Below, piece by piece: positions 38,475 through 46,887 of a stretch of 64,000 bases of DNA (positions are counted from its first letter, which is position 1; every line of letters begins with the position of its first letter). The notes under the pieces were generated by a model. It was not told the DNA's origin, searched no databases, and saw nothing but the letters and a program-made list of their open reading frames with translations. The position numbers and the translations under genes are program-made. This DNA is from Pseudarthrobacter sp. NamE5 (GTDB lineage Bacteria; Actinomycetota; Actinomycetes; Actinomycetales; Micrococcaceae): assembly GCF_005796225.1 (NCBI RefSeq), contig NZ_VAHO01000001.1, forward strand, positions 248,001-312,000. The letters are read 5' to 3'.

Positions 38475-38945
38475 GTGCTGCCCCTCATGACACCGGGTGC
38501 TCCCAGAGAACGGGAAAAGCCAACAGCTTTGGGAACAATGCCCCTATCCAAGGCAGCCCCAACCACTGTGATCGAGCTTCAAAGCATTAGGGAACTGACC
38601 GATGAAACGGACAGTCCTGACATCGCCCTGCAGTTCCTAATTGAGTATCTGAATATGCTGCCACGCAGGCTTCAGCGAATCCTGCATGGGCTGCGCGGGA
38701 GCGACAGCGAAGCCTCAATGGACGCCCTCAGGAGCCTCAAGATCACTTCCGCCATGGCCGGGACACATGCTATTGAGGCTGAATGCCGCGCCCTTGAAGC
38801 GCTGGTCCGGGCGGGAAACTTCGACGCTGCCAACCACGAGGCAGCAACCCTGAGCGCCAGCGTGCTCGACTTGTTCGAGGGCCGGGACCAGGTGTATGAA
38901 CACGCCCGGCAAGACCTGCTGCAAGTAGAAGACACAGCAAGCTGA
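38475..38945 (+). CDS. Hpt-like protein without the phospho-accepting histidine
   Basis: All-helical protein of 156 residues. The block LRSLKITSAMAGTHAIEAEC resembles the core helix of histidine phosphotransfer (Hpt) domains, H-x-L-K-x-x-S..., but the His position is Arg (R-S-L-K). It could be a degenerate or pseudo-Hpt that binds a response regulator without transfer. GTG 38475 has an AGGAAAGG ribosome-binding site; ATG 38538 is an alternative. It is convergent with an orphan histidine kinase at 39.1 kb, which may be related in function. Family assignment is tentative. Confidence 0.6.
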   Translation: MLPLMTPGAPREREKPTALGTMPLSKAAPTTVIELQSIRELTDETDSPDIALQFLIEYLNMLPRRLQRILHGLRGSDSEASMDALRSLKITSAMAGTHAIEAECRALEALVRAGNFDAANHEAATLSASVLDLFEGRDQVYEHARQDLLQVEDTAS

Positions 38946-39087
38946 CCTCCGTGTGCTGGCAGGCTTCTCGCCCGACATTGCCCTGTGGCCTCGCTAACCG
39001 AAACCGGCACCCCGGTCAGAGACTTCTAACCAGGACGAAAGCTCCATCCTTGCAGCTCACCGCCTACATCATCAGGAAGCTCGGCGG

Positions 39088-40314
39088 TCAGTCCGCGGGG
39101 AAGCTGACCGCGACCGTGGTTCCCCCGCCAGGAGTTTCTGAAAGCGTGAGCTCCCCGCCGTGGGCCTTGGCAATGCTGCTGCATGTGGCAAGGCCCAGGC
39201 CTGTGCCGGCGCCGTCGCCTTCACGGTGAAGCCGAACGAGGGGTTCCAGTACTTTTGCCCGGTCTTCGGCTGCAATACCCTTGCCGTTGTCCGCTACAAA
39301 AACAGAAGCGCCGTGATAGTTGGAGGCTCCGCTGATACGGATTCGAAGGTCGCGGTTAGGGCTGCGGTAGTTCATCGCATTGGACAGCAGATTCTGCAGC
39401 AAGGTCCGCAGCTGGCCCTTGTCCGCGTAAACACGCAGGTCCTGCACCTCCACCATGTTCTCTTCGTTGATGCCCAGGTCCCACATCGCCTCATCGACAG
39501 CAGTCCGGAGAGACACGTACTCCGGCTGGATGCCGCCACCGACACGGGAGTAGCTCAAAACGTCTTCGAGCATCCCGAGCATGCGCCGCCCGCACGCGTC
39601 GATCTTGTCCAGGTCATCGGCGGCACCGGGGACAGCCTGGATGTTGGGGTCGTCCTGCAGCATCTCCAGATAGCCCAGCATTGTGGTCAACGGAGTCCGC
39701 AGGTCATGACTGACTCGGCCGGCGAACCCAGCGAGCCGGGCGTTGCTTTCCGTCAGCTCGGCATAGGCCCGGTCCAGCTGGGCCGTCCGGTGCTGCAGCT
39801 CCAACAGCTCCACTACCTGTTTGGCGAGGACTTCCAACATGTCCACCTGCCCCGGGCTCAGCTCATGGGCAGCTTCCGAGAAGACACACAACGTGCCCGG
39901 CACGAATCCGGATTCCGTCTCCAAGGGAATTGAGGCGTAGAAACGGACTCTGCCGATCTCACCGGTGACAAAAGGACTGTCCGCAAAACGGGGATCGCGG
40001 GAAGCGTCCGGAACTACGGTCTTCTCACGGGACAGGAAGACTTTGGCGCACATCGAATCCTCGCGGGAGCACACTCCGGGGTCCACGCCCCACGCCCCGA
40101 TCTGATGCTGGTGCCCGGCACTGATGATGTTCACCACGCCAAACGGTGCGTCGGACAACTGGGTCGCCAGCCGCACCAGGTTCTGCAGCCCATTCATCAC
40201 TGCCGCGTTGGGCAACAACGGTGAATCCAGGGATGGGTCCAGCCCGTACTCCAGCAACTCAAGGTCGCGATCGATGTCATTGCTGAAAGCCAGCCGTCCA
40301 GCTGCACCTGCCAT
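39088..40314 (-). CDS. GAF-domain sensor histidine kinase
   Basis: Soluble sensor kinase of 408 residues. A GAF domain (about 30-180) has an internal SREDSMCAKVF and is followed by a short coiled coil and HisKA with the phospho-accepting His in RVSHDLRTPLTTMLGYLEML (written as RVSHDLRTPL). HATPase_c motifs are LLSNAMNYRSP (N box), VADNGKGI (G1) and GAGTGLGLA (G2). No membrane segment is present, so it senses a cytoplasmic signal. No response regulator lies next to it, so it is an orphan; the Hpt-like protein is the only two-component-type neighbour. Confidence 0.9.
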   Translation of the reverse strand: MAGAAGRLAFSNDIDRDLELLEYGLDPSLDSPLLPNAAVMNGLQNLVRLATQLSDAPFGVVNIISAGHQHQIGAWGVDPGVCSREDSMCAKVFLSREKTVVPDASRDPRFADSPFVTGEIGRVRFYASIPLETESGFVPGTLCVFSEAAHELSPGQVDMLEVLAKQVVELLELQHRTAQLDRAYAELTESNARLAGFAGRVSHDLRTPLTTMLGYLEMLQDDPNIQAVPGAADDLDKIDACGRRMLGMLEDVLSYSRVGGGIQPEYVSLRTAVDEAMWDLGINEENMVEVQDLRVYADKGQLRTLLQNLLSNAMNYRSPNRDLRIRISGASNYHGASVFVADNGKGIAAEDRAKVLEPLVRLHREGDGAGTGLGLATCSSIAKAHGGELTLSETPGGGTTVAVSFPAD

Positions 40315-40414
40315 TAGAAAACCCCCAGTCCACTATCCGCCCCCCCGCGAAGCATACCCGCCCGCACTTCCAGTACGTAGCGGCCGTGCCGGGCCAGCTC
40401 AGGATCAACCTATT

Positions 40415-40442
40415 CACCACTCACCACTCACCACTCACCACT
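40415..40442. repeat. Four perfect tandem copies of CACCACT
   Basis: Heptamer CACCACT repeated four times without interruption in the 320-bp promoter region upstream of the histidine kinase. It is in non-coding DNA and could vary in copy number by slippage. No protein known to me is tied to it. Confidence 0.9.
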
Positions 40443-40649
40443 GTCAGGCAACCTTCACTGGGACCGGCTCTCCAGTCGTCAGGGCCGCCCGCACAAGTGG
40501 AAAGCGACGCGCGGATAGATATCGGTTGGAGGCATGCACAAGTAGCACCGTCTGACGTAGTCAATCGGTCCATTGAGCCGGATGGCGTCGTGGCGTCTTA
40601 TTGCTTATGACGCCTCCGATGCCGTCGCATAACCGTGGAAGGAAACTCA

Positions 40650-40865
40650 GTGACCTGGAAACCCGAAAATCACAAGCCGGTACTCTGGCACGACGCCGAA
40701 GTGGGTGAAAAGGTTTCCTTGACCCGAGCTGGCCGCACGGAATATACGGGGGTGGTTGATGCTAAAACCGCAGAAGGAGAGGTGGTCTGGGTCCACAATC
40801 CCGTAGGCGGTCGCCGACTCTTCCATATCCGGGACGGCTTTGACCTAAAGCTGAATGCTGACTGA
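40650..40865 (+). CDS. Small hypothetical protein, SH3-like beta-rich
   Basis: A 71-residue protein, GTG start with GGAAGGAAAC upstream. The sequence alternates polar and hydrophobic residues (EKVSLTRAGRTEYTGVVD, GEVVWVHNP, GRRLFHIRDG) as in small beta-barrels. No Cys, signal peptide or membrane helix. I recognise no family. A start five codons upstream (40635) is possible but would destroy the ribosome-binding site spacing. Confidence 0.6.
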   Translation: MTWKPENHKPVLWHDAEVGEKVSLTRAGRTEYTGVVDAKTAEGEVVWVHNPVGGRRLFHIRDGFDLKLNAD

Positions 40866-41797
40866 GGAAGAGGGGTAGCTCCACCGCCTCCCCGGGCGGC
40901 GGAGTTGTGCAACAGACCAGGACCCTAAGTCCCCGTGACGTTGAACAGCGTCTGTAACATGCAGCGGCCTCAGCGCAACGTTTTGCCATGGCACGGGGAG
41001 CTTCAGATACCCAGGTTGGTCATCCTTTCGGTGTGGCATGTAGTAGGTCGAAGGAGACCTGTTCGCCGTCCTTTGTTCCGGGACCACGAGGTCGTCCCGG
41101 AACCTCATCTCATAAAGCTACTTTGCTGCTGGCCATTGCCCCTGGTCATGCCGGGCGCATGCAACTATGGGACATGATCGACGAGAGGCTCCGAGCGAGG
41201 CCCGGAGTTGTGGGACGCTATTCGGAAATTACAGGCTGAAGTGGACTGTGTGCCTGACCCGGGCGGGCCACTCGGTAACAATATTGACGCGCTCAACGCT
41301 TGGGCAGCCACCCATCCAGAGGTAGACCCCAGCGAAATGCGCGCAATAACCTATCCGCCGATTGGGGATCACCGGTAGCGGCCGCCCTATTTCGACCATG
41401 TAGGGCTGGATGATGTCGTGTATGGACGGAGAATAGTGGCGGTTGGACGATCGCGCTCGGCGGGTGCCTCGCCTAATTGACCGCAACCCCTGGATGCGCC
41501 CCAGGAGCCGACTCTCCTGGGGCGCTGCACAAAGCCGAAACCGCAGACCAACGGGCATGGTACCCCTATTCGTCCTTCCAGCCGGGGCCGAGCATCCATC
41601 GGCACGGGAACCTGCCACCGGTCGCCCGTTCCCAGCCACTCCAGGACCAAGGATCAGGACGGAAGCCGATCCGCCGTACCCGAGTGTCTGCACCCTGCCG
41701 GCTCCGACGCCGAGCGGGAGCCGGTCTGTGAAGGTTTGTCCGCGAATCTCCAATCGGATAGAAGCCGCAAAGCCTGAGGCGCGAGTAGGATCTGGAA
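40866..41797. other. 930 bp without a confident gene; possible coding remnant at 41208-41378
   Basis: No intact gene is seen. A 56-codon open frame on the plus strand (TTG 41208 to TAG 41378) reads protein-like (LWDAIRKLQAEVDCV, HPEVDPSEMRAITYPP), but it has no ATG/GTG start or ribosome-binding site and is cut by a stop upstream. It may be the 3' remnant of a lost gene. Confidence 0.35.
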
Positions 41798-41998
41798 ATG
41801 GCAAAAAAATCCAGATCCGCGTTACTACCTTTGCTCGCCCTCGCAGTGCTGGCAGTCCTGGGCGGCCTCGTCTTCCAGAAGGTTAAGGCAGGTCGCGCCG
41901 ATGTGTCGGGCAACGCCGCCCCGCCGCTGGATGACAAGGCCAAGGAATACATCGAAGAGGTCGTCGCAACGCCCCGCCCGCCGGCGACCGAGTTGTAA
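41798..41998 (+). CDS. Small single-pass membrane protein
   Basis: A 66-residue protein with a basic N-terminus (MAKKSRS), one hydrophobic helix (about 8-27) and a charged tail (DDKAKEYIEEVVATPRPP) that would face outside or inside depending on topology; the positive-inside rule puts the tail outside. AGGATCTGGA lies upstream as a ribosome-binding site, or TAGGAT could serve as the -10 of a leaderless mRNA. No known family. Confidence 0.6.
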   Translation: MAKKSRSALLPLLALAVLAVLGGLVFQKVKAGRADVSGNAAPPLDDKAKEYIEEVVATPRPPATEL

Positions 41999-43130
41999 TA
42001 GCACTCCTCTCCAGGGCCTCTCCCCGAGCCTGAACCGAGAGTCGATGTTGACGTTATGTATGGCTAGGGTCTTCGTATCTTCTCATCAGGTGCATCAAGT
42101 GCGGGGCGTAGCCATCAGGAACTACGCCCTGCATCCGCTCAGAGAACGTCCTCCTGCACCGCAGGATCCTTCACCAGGTCAGGGTGCCAAGGAGGATGGC
42201 GACGGGCGGTCACCGGTGCCTGGTCTGGCGCTGAAGCGGGCAGAGTTCTACTCACAAGTAATGAAGCTTCGACGTAGGTTTAGCGAAGGATTCAGTGGGA
42301 TGACCCGCGCTTCCCCGCCCGAGCTTTACCCCCAACCGTCCGGAACGCAGCCCGATGCCGCGCTGCCGTTCAGTCGGCACGCACAGGGCCGTCGCATCAG
42401 CCGTACCCGGAGGAGACCTTAGGGCGGTGACGACGACGACTCGAACTTCCGATTCAGAATTGCCGCTCCGGACGGAACAGTGATGGCAACGTCACGGCCG
42501 TTCCCCGACAAGCAGTCCGCAGTTGCGGCATCGCCGATATCCTTGAATATGCTGGTATGGGCCATATCACCGACCTTTGCCTGACACCGGCGGACATGCC
42601 GCCTCCGCGGCCGACGACGACCCGGCAGCGCTTCACCCCGGTGTCAATCTACAGTGCCCGAGTACCCGGCTGGCGCCCTATCTCTGTTTCATCACACCCC
42701 CACCATCCTCTCGCCCAACTAATGGGCACCACGCCGTGTTCCTGATATCTCGCTGGATCAGTGGCAGTATTACAGCTCCAACGTGGAGCCAGCCGTCCGG
42801 AAGTTGATGAATCTAACTCAGGGTGGTGACTGTGACCCGGCTCCAAGAGCGGGGTTGCTCGGGGACGAGCCCGAGGCGGGGAGCCACTGGCATCCGCTCT
42901 GGAGGGACGGGCCGATCGCTACTCCATGGTTCGCTCCCATGAGGTTGCGGTCCTCTCGTGGATAGCCAGCCGGGTGAGGGCCGCGGCGCCGGCACGTTAA
43001 GCGATCTTCGTCGCTTATCAGGTGGCCTCCTGGGAGTTCTGAACTCTTACGGCATAATTTATGGGCGTGTCCGACACTTTCCCTGGAGCGGTACCACCAG
43101 GCTCCGAAGTCCGGACCTTGAGGAGCTGAC
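41999..43130. other. 1.1 kb with no recognisable gene
   Basis: Short open frames exist on both strands, but none has a ribosome-binding site, protein-like composition and family motif together. Probably eroded coding DNA at the start of the decay zone. A small inverted repeat (GGGCGTAG / CTACGCCC) occurs near 42100-42130. Confidence 0.4.
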
Positions 43131-43511
43131 ATGGAAGATCAAGGCCACAACGGCACGACCGGCACGCTTAAGCTTTCCGGGCAGATCCTGCATTTGAAGT
43201 GGGAACCCGGGTCGGTGGTCAGGGAAAGTGACGCAAGAGCGCTCATGCAGCGTGCCAGGGCTCTCAGTGCAGGGCAAACCCTGCCCCTGCTGGTAGAGAT
43301 GACAGGCATGACATGGATCGACCAAAGGGCGCAGGAGGCCTTCGCCGCACCTTGGCCCCTTCTGCGGGCGGCCATCGTCGGGTCTTCCCCGGTCGATGAA
43401 ACCATCGCCAACTTTTACACGGCACGTCATCAACCGGGGCATCCGACACGGTTCTTCACGAACCTGCACGAGGCGATGGCTTGGTTGGTGAAAGACCCCT
43501 CGCTGCCCTAG
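43131..43511 (+). CDS. STAS/SpoIIAA-like small protein (DUF7793-like)
   Basis: A 126-residue protein with a good ribosome-binding site (GAGGAG) before the ATG. The pattern LPLLVEMTGMTWIDQRAQEAF, then AAIVGSSPVDETIANFY and TRFFTNLHEAMAWL, matches small STAS/SEC14-like proteins common in Arthrobacter. Their function is unknown and often guessed to be regulatory. Intact, with no partner gene beside it. Confidence 0.7.
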   Translation: MEDQGHNGTTGTLKLSGQILHLKWEPGSVVRESDARALMQRARALSAGQTLPLLVEMTGMTWIDQRAQEAFAAPWPLLRAAIVGSSPVDETIANFYTARHQPGHPTRFFTNLHEAMAWLVKDPSLP

Positions 43512-44165
43512 CGCCGTCGTAACAGGTACCCCGCCTGCAGGTCTTCAAGCAGGGCTGATGCGATTTTGCCGTGTGAGTCTTTTATCGAGATGTGTCTTCA
43601 AAAGGGCAAGCTGTCGCGAACCGTGAGGCACAATTGTCGGCAGCAGCCGCCCCCGCCTTTTGACAGCCAGCAGGCAGAACCAAGGCGGGATGTCGGCAGA
43701 AGCTCATCAGGGCAGTCACAGTCAAAAGCGCTACGTCCTGTCAGTGCTGGTTCAGCTCCCGCTGTGCAGAGGCCATGTCCGCGGCAAGCGGTGTAATGGG
43801 TGCGGGCTCCTGATGTACTGACGTCAGGAGCCAGCCCGTCCCGTGGCAGCTACCCCTGAGGGAGAAACGTCGGTCTTCCCGGACAAGGACGAGATGCCCC
43901 TGAGTAATTTTCCGGCATGCCAAAAGCTGGTGCCATGGCCGGGCGAGGAATTCGACGAAAACAGTACGCCCTGCGGCGCACAGCCCCCTTGGCTGGAAAT
44001 GCCACCATAGAGCACCCAAAAGGGGCATTACGAAACGGGTGAAAATCGCTTCCGCCCATGACGCGACGGGGGGTTGGTGAGGGAGCCGATATAGCCGATG
44101 TGGAAGATCCACGATGGGCTGCTGGCCCCGCGATCATGGGTTCCGGCCCGAAGCGAGGTGGATGT
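43512..44165. other. 650 bp without a confident gene
   Basis: A 123-codon minus-strand frame (43741-44112, GTG) exists, but two further long frames overlap it and it shows no motif. I see no RNA gene or mobile element. Likely degraded sequence adjoining the isomerase fragment. Confidence 0.35.
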
Positions 44166-44768
44166 TTACGATGTTGCCATGGGCATGAGGATGGCGCGGA
44201 GGGCTGTAAGTGCCTCTGGGAGTTCGGCGAGATGGGGGTGCCAGGCTTTTTCCCATTTGGGGCAGGCCCAGAACGTTTCATCGCCCTGGTTTTTGCTGAT
44301 CTTTTCAGCCATACCTGCGATAGCGGAGATCGGTATGGCGCCTTGGCCCGGAAGGGTGAGAGTGACGCTGTCTGGGCCGGCCCCAATGATGGCATCTATG
44401 AACTGGCAGTAGGCCAAGGATCCCCGCACTGCGTTTGCAGTGTTCTCGGGCTGTTCCCCGTGCCGCCAGGGATGGAGGACGTCCCAGATGGCCTTTGTGG
44501 TCCCGCTGGGTTCGACGAGGCGCAGGATCCGGGCGATGTCTGTCCCGGTGGGGTGGGAGTCATGGGTTTCGAGCAGCAATTGAACGTTCAGGGATGACGC
44601 AACCTCTGCTGCGGCTGACAGCCGCCGGCCGGCGGTTTCGTCCCAGTCCTTGGCCTTACCATTGCCAGGGTCAGCGCTGGGGAAGTTTCTGACGCCGCCG
44701 ACCCCAAGGGCGGCGGCGAGTTCGAGCCTTTCGTGAAGGTCGCGGATAACGTTCGCGTTTGTGCCCTT
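44166..44768 (-). pseudogene. C-terminal fragment of a xylose isomerase-like TIM barrel
   Basis: About 200 codons are open after a TAG at 44769-44771 and encode the last two thirds of a sugar phosphate isomerase/epimerase: ERLELAAALGVGGVRNFPS, then the metal-site block LLLETHDSHPTG and ISAIAGMAEKI. The N-terminal strands of the barrel are missing and no ATG/GTG start with a ribosome-binding site exists. The fragment abuts a second truncated gene (SpoIIE-like) on the other strand within 36 bp, so a deletion or rearrangement joined two remnants. Confidence 0.7.
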
Positions 44769-44803
44769 CTACCCGACACCCCCAGCCTCTGAGGGGATAC
44801 TAA

Positions 44804-45428
44804 GTCCACGCGTACACGCGACCGGCAGGGGACCTGTCCGGGGACTTTTACGACTGGCAAGTGCATGGCAATGCTTTGCGGATCACCGTGGCCGACGCCA
44901 TGGGCAAAGGGACCGGTCCGGCGCTTCTGGCCGCCGCCGTACACACCCACCTGCGCTGGTCTGGACAAACCCTCCCCGGCGACGCCCTTGCTGCGGTCTC
45001 AACCTACCTGGAAAAGGACCTAGCCCTTGATGACCTATTCGTCACCGCATTTAGCGCAGACCTCCGACACCGGGACCATCCGCTACTCGAACGCCGGATA
45101 CGGACTCGCTCACCACCTCACAGCCGAAGGGAAAATGAATCAGCTCTCCCCCAGCGGCCCGCCCTTGGGAATCGTGTCCGGGCAACACTGGGCAACAGAG
45201 GAGCTGCATCTGGAACCGGGCGATTCCCTGATCACCCCCAGCGATGGTGTCCTCGAAGTCGCCCATGACAACCTGGCCGAACTTCAGACCGAGCTGACGG
45301 CAATCGCCGCCGCAGTTAACCCAATCGCAGCCATCAAGGCGCTCATCAACGGACTATCACAAGCCACTGCCGACCTGACACTCCTCATGGTCCGCCGTTT
45401 TCCCCAGAAAGGGGACCCTCTCGGTTAG
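44804..45428 (+). pseudogene. Truncated, frameshifted SpoIIE/PP2C-type phosphatase
   Basis: Encodes the catalytic part of a SpoIIE-like serine phosphatase: GDLSGDFYDW and VADAMGKGTGPALLAA carry the metal-binding Asp residues. After a frameshift near 45060 it continues as TIRYSNAGYG, GPPLGIV, GDSLITPSDGVLE and ADLTLLMVRR. The sensor N-terminus is missing; a TAA at 44801 closes the frame. Such phosphatases act on anti-anti-sigma factors. Loss of the reading frame and truncation both say it is dead. Confidence 0.75.
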
Positions 45429-45482
45429 CCGCAAACCGAGGGTTGGGGCACAACCAGCCGCCGGGGCTCGTTGGAGGGAGGA

Positions 45483-45956
45483 TTAGGCGATGCCGTCATT
45501 GGGGTTTTGCCAGCCTTCACGCTTCTTCAGCAGCTCAATGTCTTCTTCCTCCAGTTGCCCCGGGTCGATGTCGGCGGTGCAGTACTTGCACTTTATGGCG
45601 TCAATTGCCACGAATTCCTTGCAGTAGGGGCATTCCTGTTGGCCCTGGGCGCGGAAGTTGCCCATGCCAAAGCGCTTGAGGAGCTTAACGATCCCGAACA
45701 GCACCAGGGCCAGCAGCAGGAACCTGATTAGCACGGTGATGAAGCTGCCGTATCTGATCTCGGCGTCGTTGACAGTGAAGCTCATCTGACTGAAGTCCGG
45801 AGCCCCGAAGATCGCCGCAACGAACTGCAGCAGAATGTCGTTGGCCAGGCTGTCAACGAGAGCGGCGAAGGCCGTGCCGATGATGAAGCCGAGGGCGAGA
45901 TCAAACATGTTGCCGCCCATGGCAAAGGCTTTGAATTCTTTCCACATATTCGACAT
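45483..45956 (-). CDS. mscL: Large-conductance mechanosensitive channel with zinc-ribbon tail
   Basis: Pressure-relief channel of 157 residues. N-terminal amphipathic helix (MWKEFKAFAMGGNMFDLALG), two membrane helices (about 17-45 and 70-92) and the cytoplasmic helix region are normal. Unusually, residues 109-126 form C-x2-C-x10-C-x2-C (ECPYC...KCKYC), a zinc-ribbon-like knuckle, followed by an acidic helix. Most MscL proteins end earlier with a simple coiled coil. ATG 45947 is an alternative start. The gene is intact inside a decayed region. Confidence 0.93.
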   Translation of the reverse strand: MSNMWKEFKAFAMGGNMFDLALGFIIGTAFAALVDSLANDILLQFVAAIFGAPDFSQMSFTVNDAEIRYGSFITVLIRFLLLALVLFGIVKLLKRFGMGNFRAQGQQECPYCKEFVAIDAIKCKYCTADIDPGQLEEEDIELLKKREGWQNPNDGIA

Positions 45957-46327
45957 GTCATGATGCTAAACCCGTTGACGCCTAGGTCCGAGTGCGGCCG
46001 CCTCTAACGCGCCGGGCCCGGCCGCAGGCTCCCTGGTAAGCAGAGGAATAGGAGGCGGCCTCCCGTGCGTCCCGGATCTTCAGGGGCGCCCGATGACCTG
46101 ACAAAGCGGCCTTTCTCCCCGTCGAGCGACACCGCTGAACAACTCGCTGCGCTTGCGAACAAGGGCGCGGTGAGCCGCGCGACCCGAGCCGACGCCCTAC
46201 TGCCCCAAGCAGGCCTGCGTCATCAACCGACTCAACACTTTCCGGTATCCAGCGCCTGCGCGGCTGCGTAGATGCTGCATCCGGGACTTCCCCCGCACAT
46301 CGACGTGAGTGGTTCGCCAGTGAATGC
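45957..46327. other. 370 bp without a gene
   Basis: No convincing coding sequence. It contains the mscL upstream region and the 3' flank of the DUF1801 pseudogene. Confidence 0.4.
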
Positions 46328-46762
46328 TCAGTCCGAGCGGTTAGATGCTGTTGACCGAGTTTCGTTAAGCGAGTGTTGAAGGAGCTCGCGCAGCGCGCTG
46401 CGGTCCACGGTGGTCAGCCGGGTGAGGTACAGGCATGCCTTGCTGGCGCGGTGCTTGCCAATTCGGCCCATGAGGTCAGGCCAGCGCTCTGAGAAGTCGT
46501 TGATGAGGTAGATCGTATGCTTCGCTGGCCCGGACGCGAAGGCGAGCAAAGGAGCGCGGCCCCCGTGGCCGCTCTCGTATCGGTATACGTACTCGCCGAA
46601 GCCGATGATGCGGCCGGCCCATACTACAGGCCGTTCACCGCTGACCTCGGCCAGGAGTGCGAGCAGTTCGTCGGCCTCGACACGTCGGGGGCCCTGGAGC
46701 CGGTCGAGTACCTCCTAAACCGGTTGATCGGACGGCGACATTGCCGGCGGCTTCGCTGCCAT
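46328..46762 (-). pseudogene. DUF1801-type gene interrupted by an in-frame TAG
   Basis: From ATG 46762 the frame reads 15 codons (MAAKPPAMSPSDQPV), then TAG at 46717-46715. It then continues without a break to 46328 with the DUF1801 (YdhG-like) pattern: EVLDRLQGPRRVEADELLAL in part, VVWAGRIIGFGEYVYRY, HTIYLINDF and LGRIGKHRASKACLYL-like (MGRIGKHRASKACLYL). A single base change would restore it. Either a recent pseudogene, a sequencing error, or translation restarts at a downstream GTG/TTG. Confidence 0.75.
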
Positions 46763-46887
46763 GGATCTCCTCGCTAAAGGGCTGCACATGGCCACAGTAG
46801 TACGGGCGCAGGCTACGAAACACAGACCTGCCGCTACCCGTGCAGTAACCCTGGACCCATGGTATTCCGCCAGGCAACCGCCGGCCT

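Noticed and set aside
40415-40442. Tandem CACCACT as a possible CRISPR or iteron array
   Set aside because: Units are 7 bp with no spacers and no cas or replication genes are near, so a simple slippage repeat is the better description.
43741-44112. A 123-codon minus-strand frame
   Set aside because: It overlaps other long frames and lacks motif and ribosome-binding site; protein-like content is weak.
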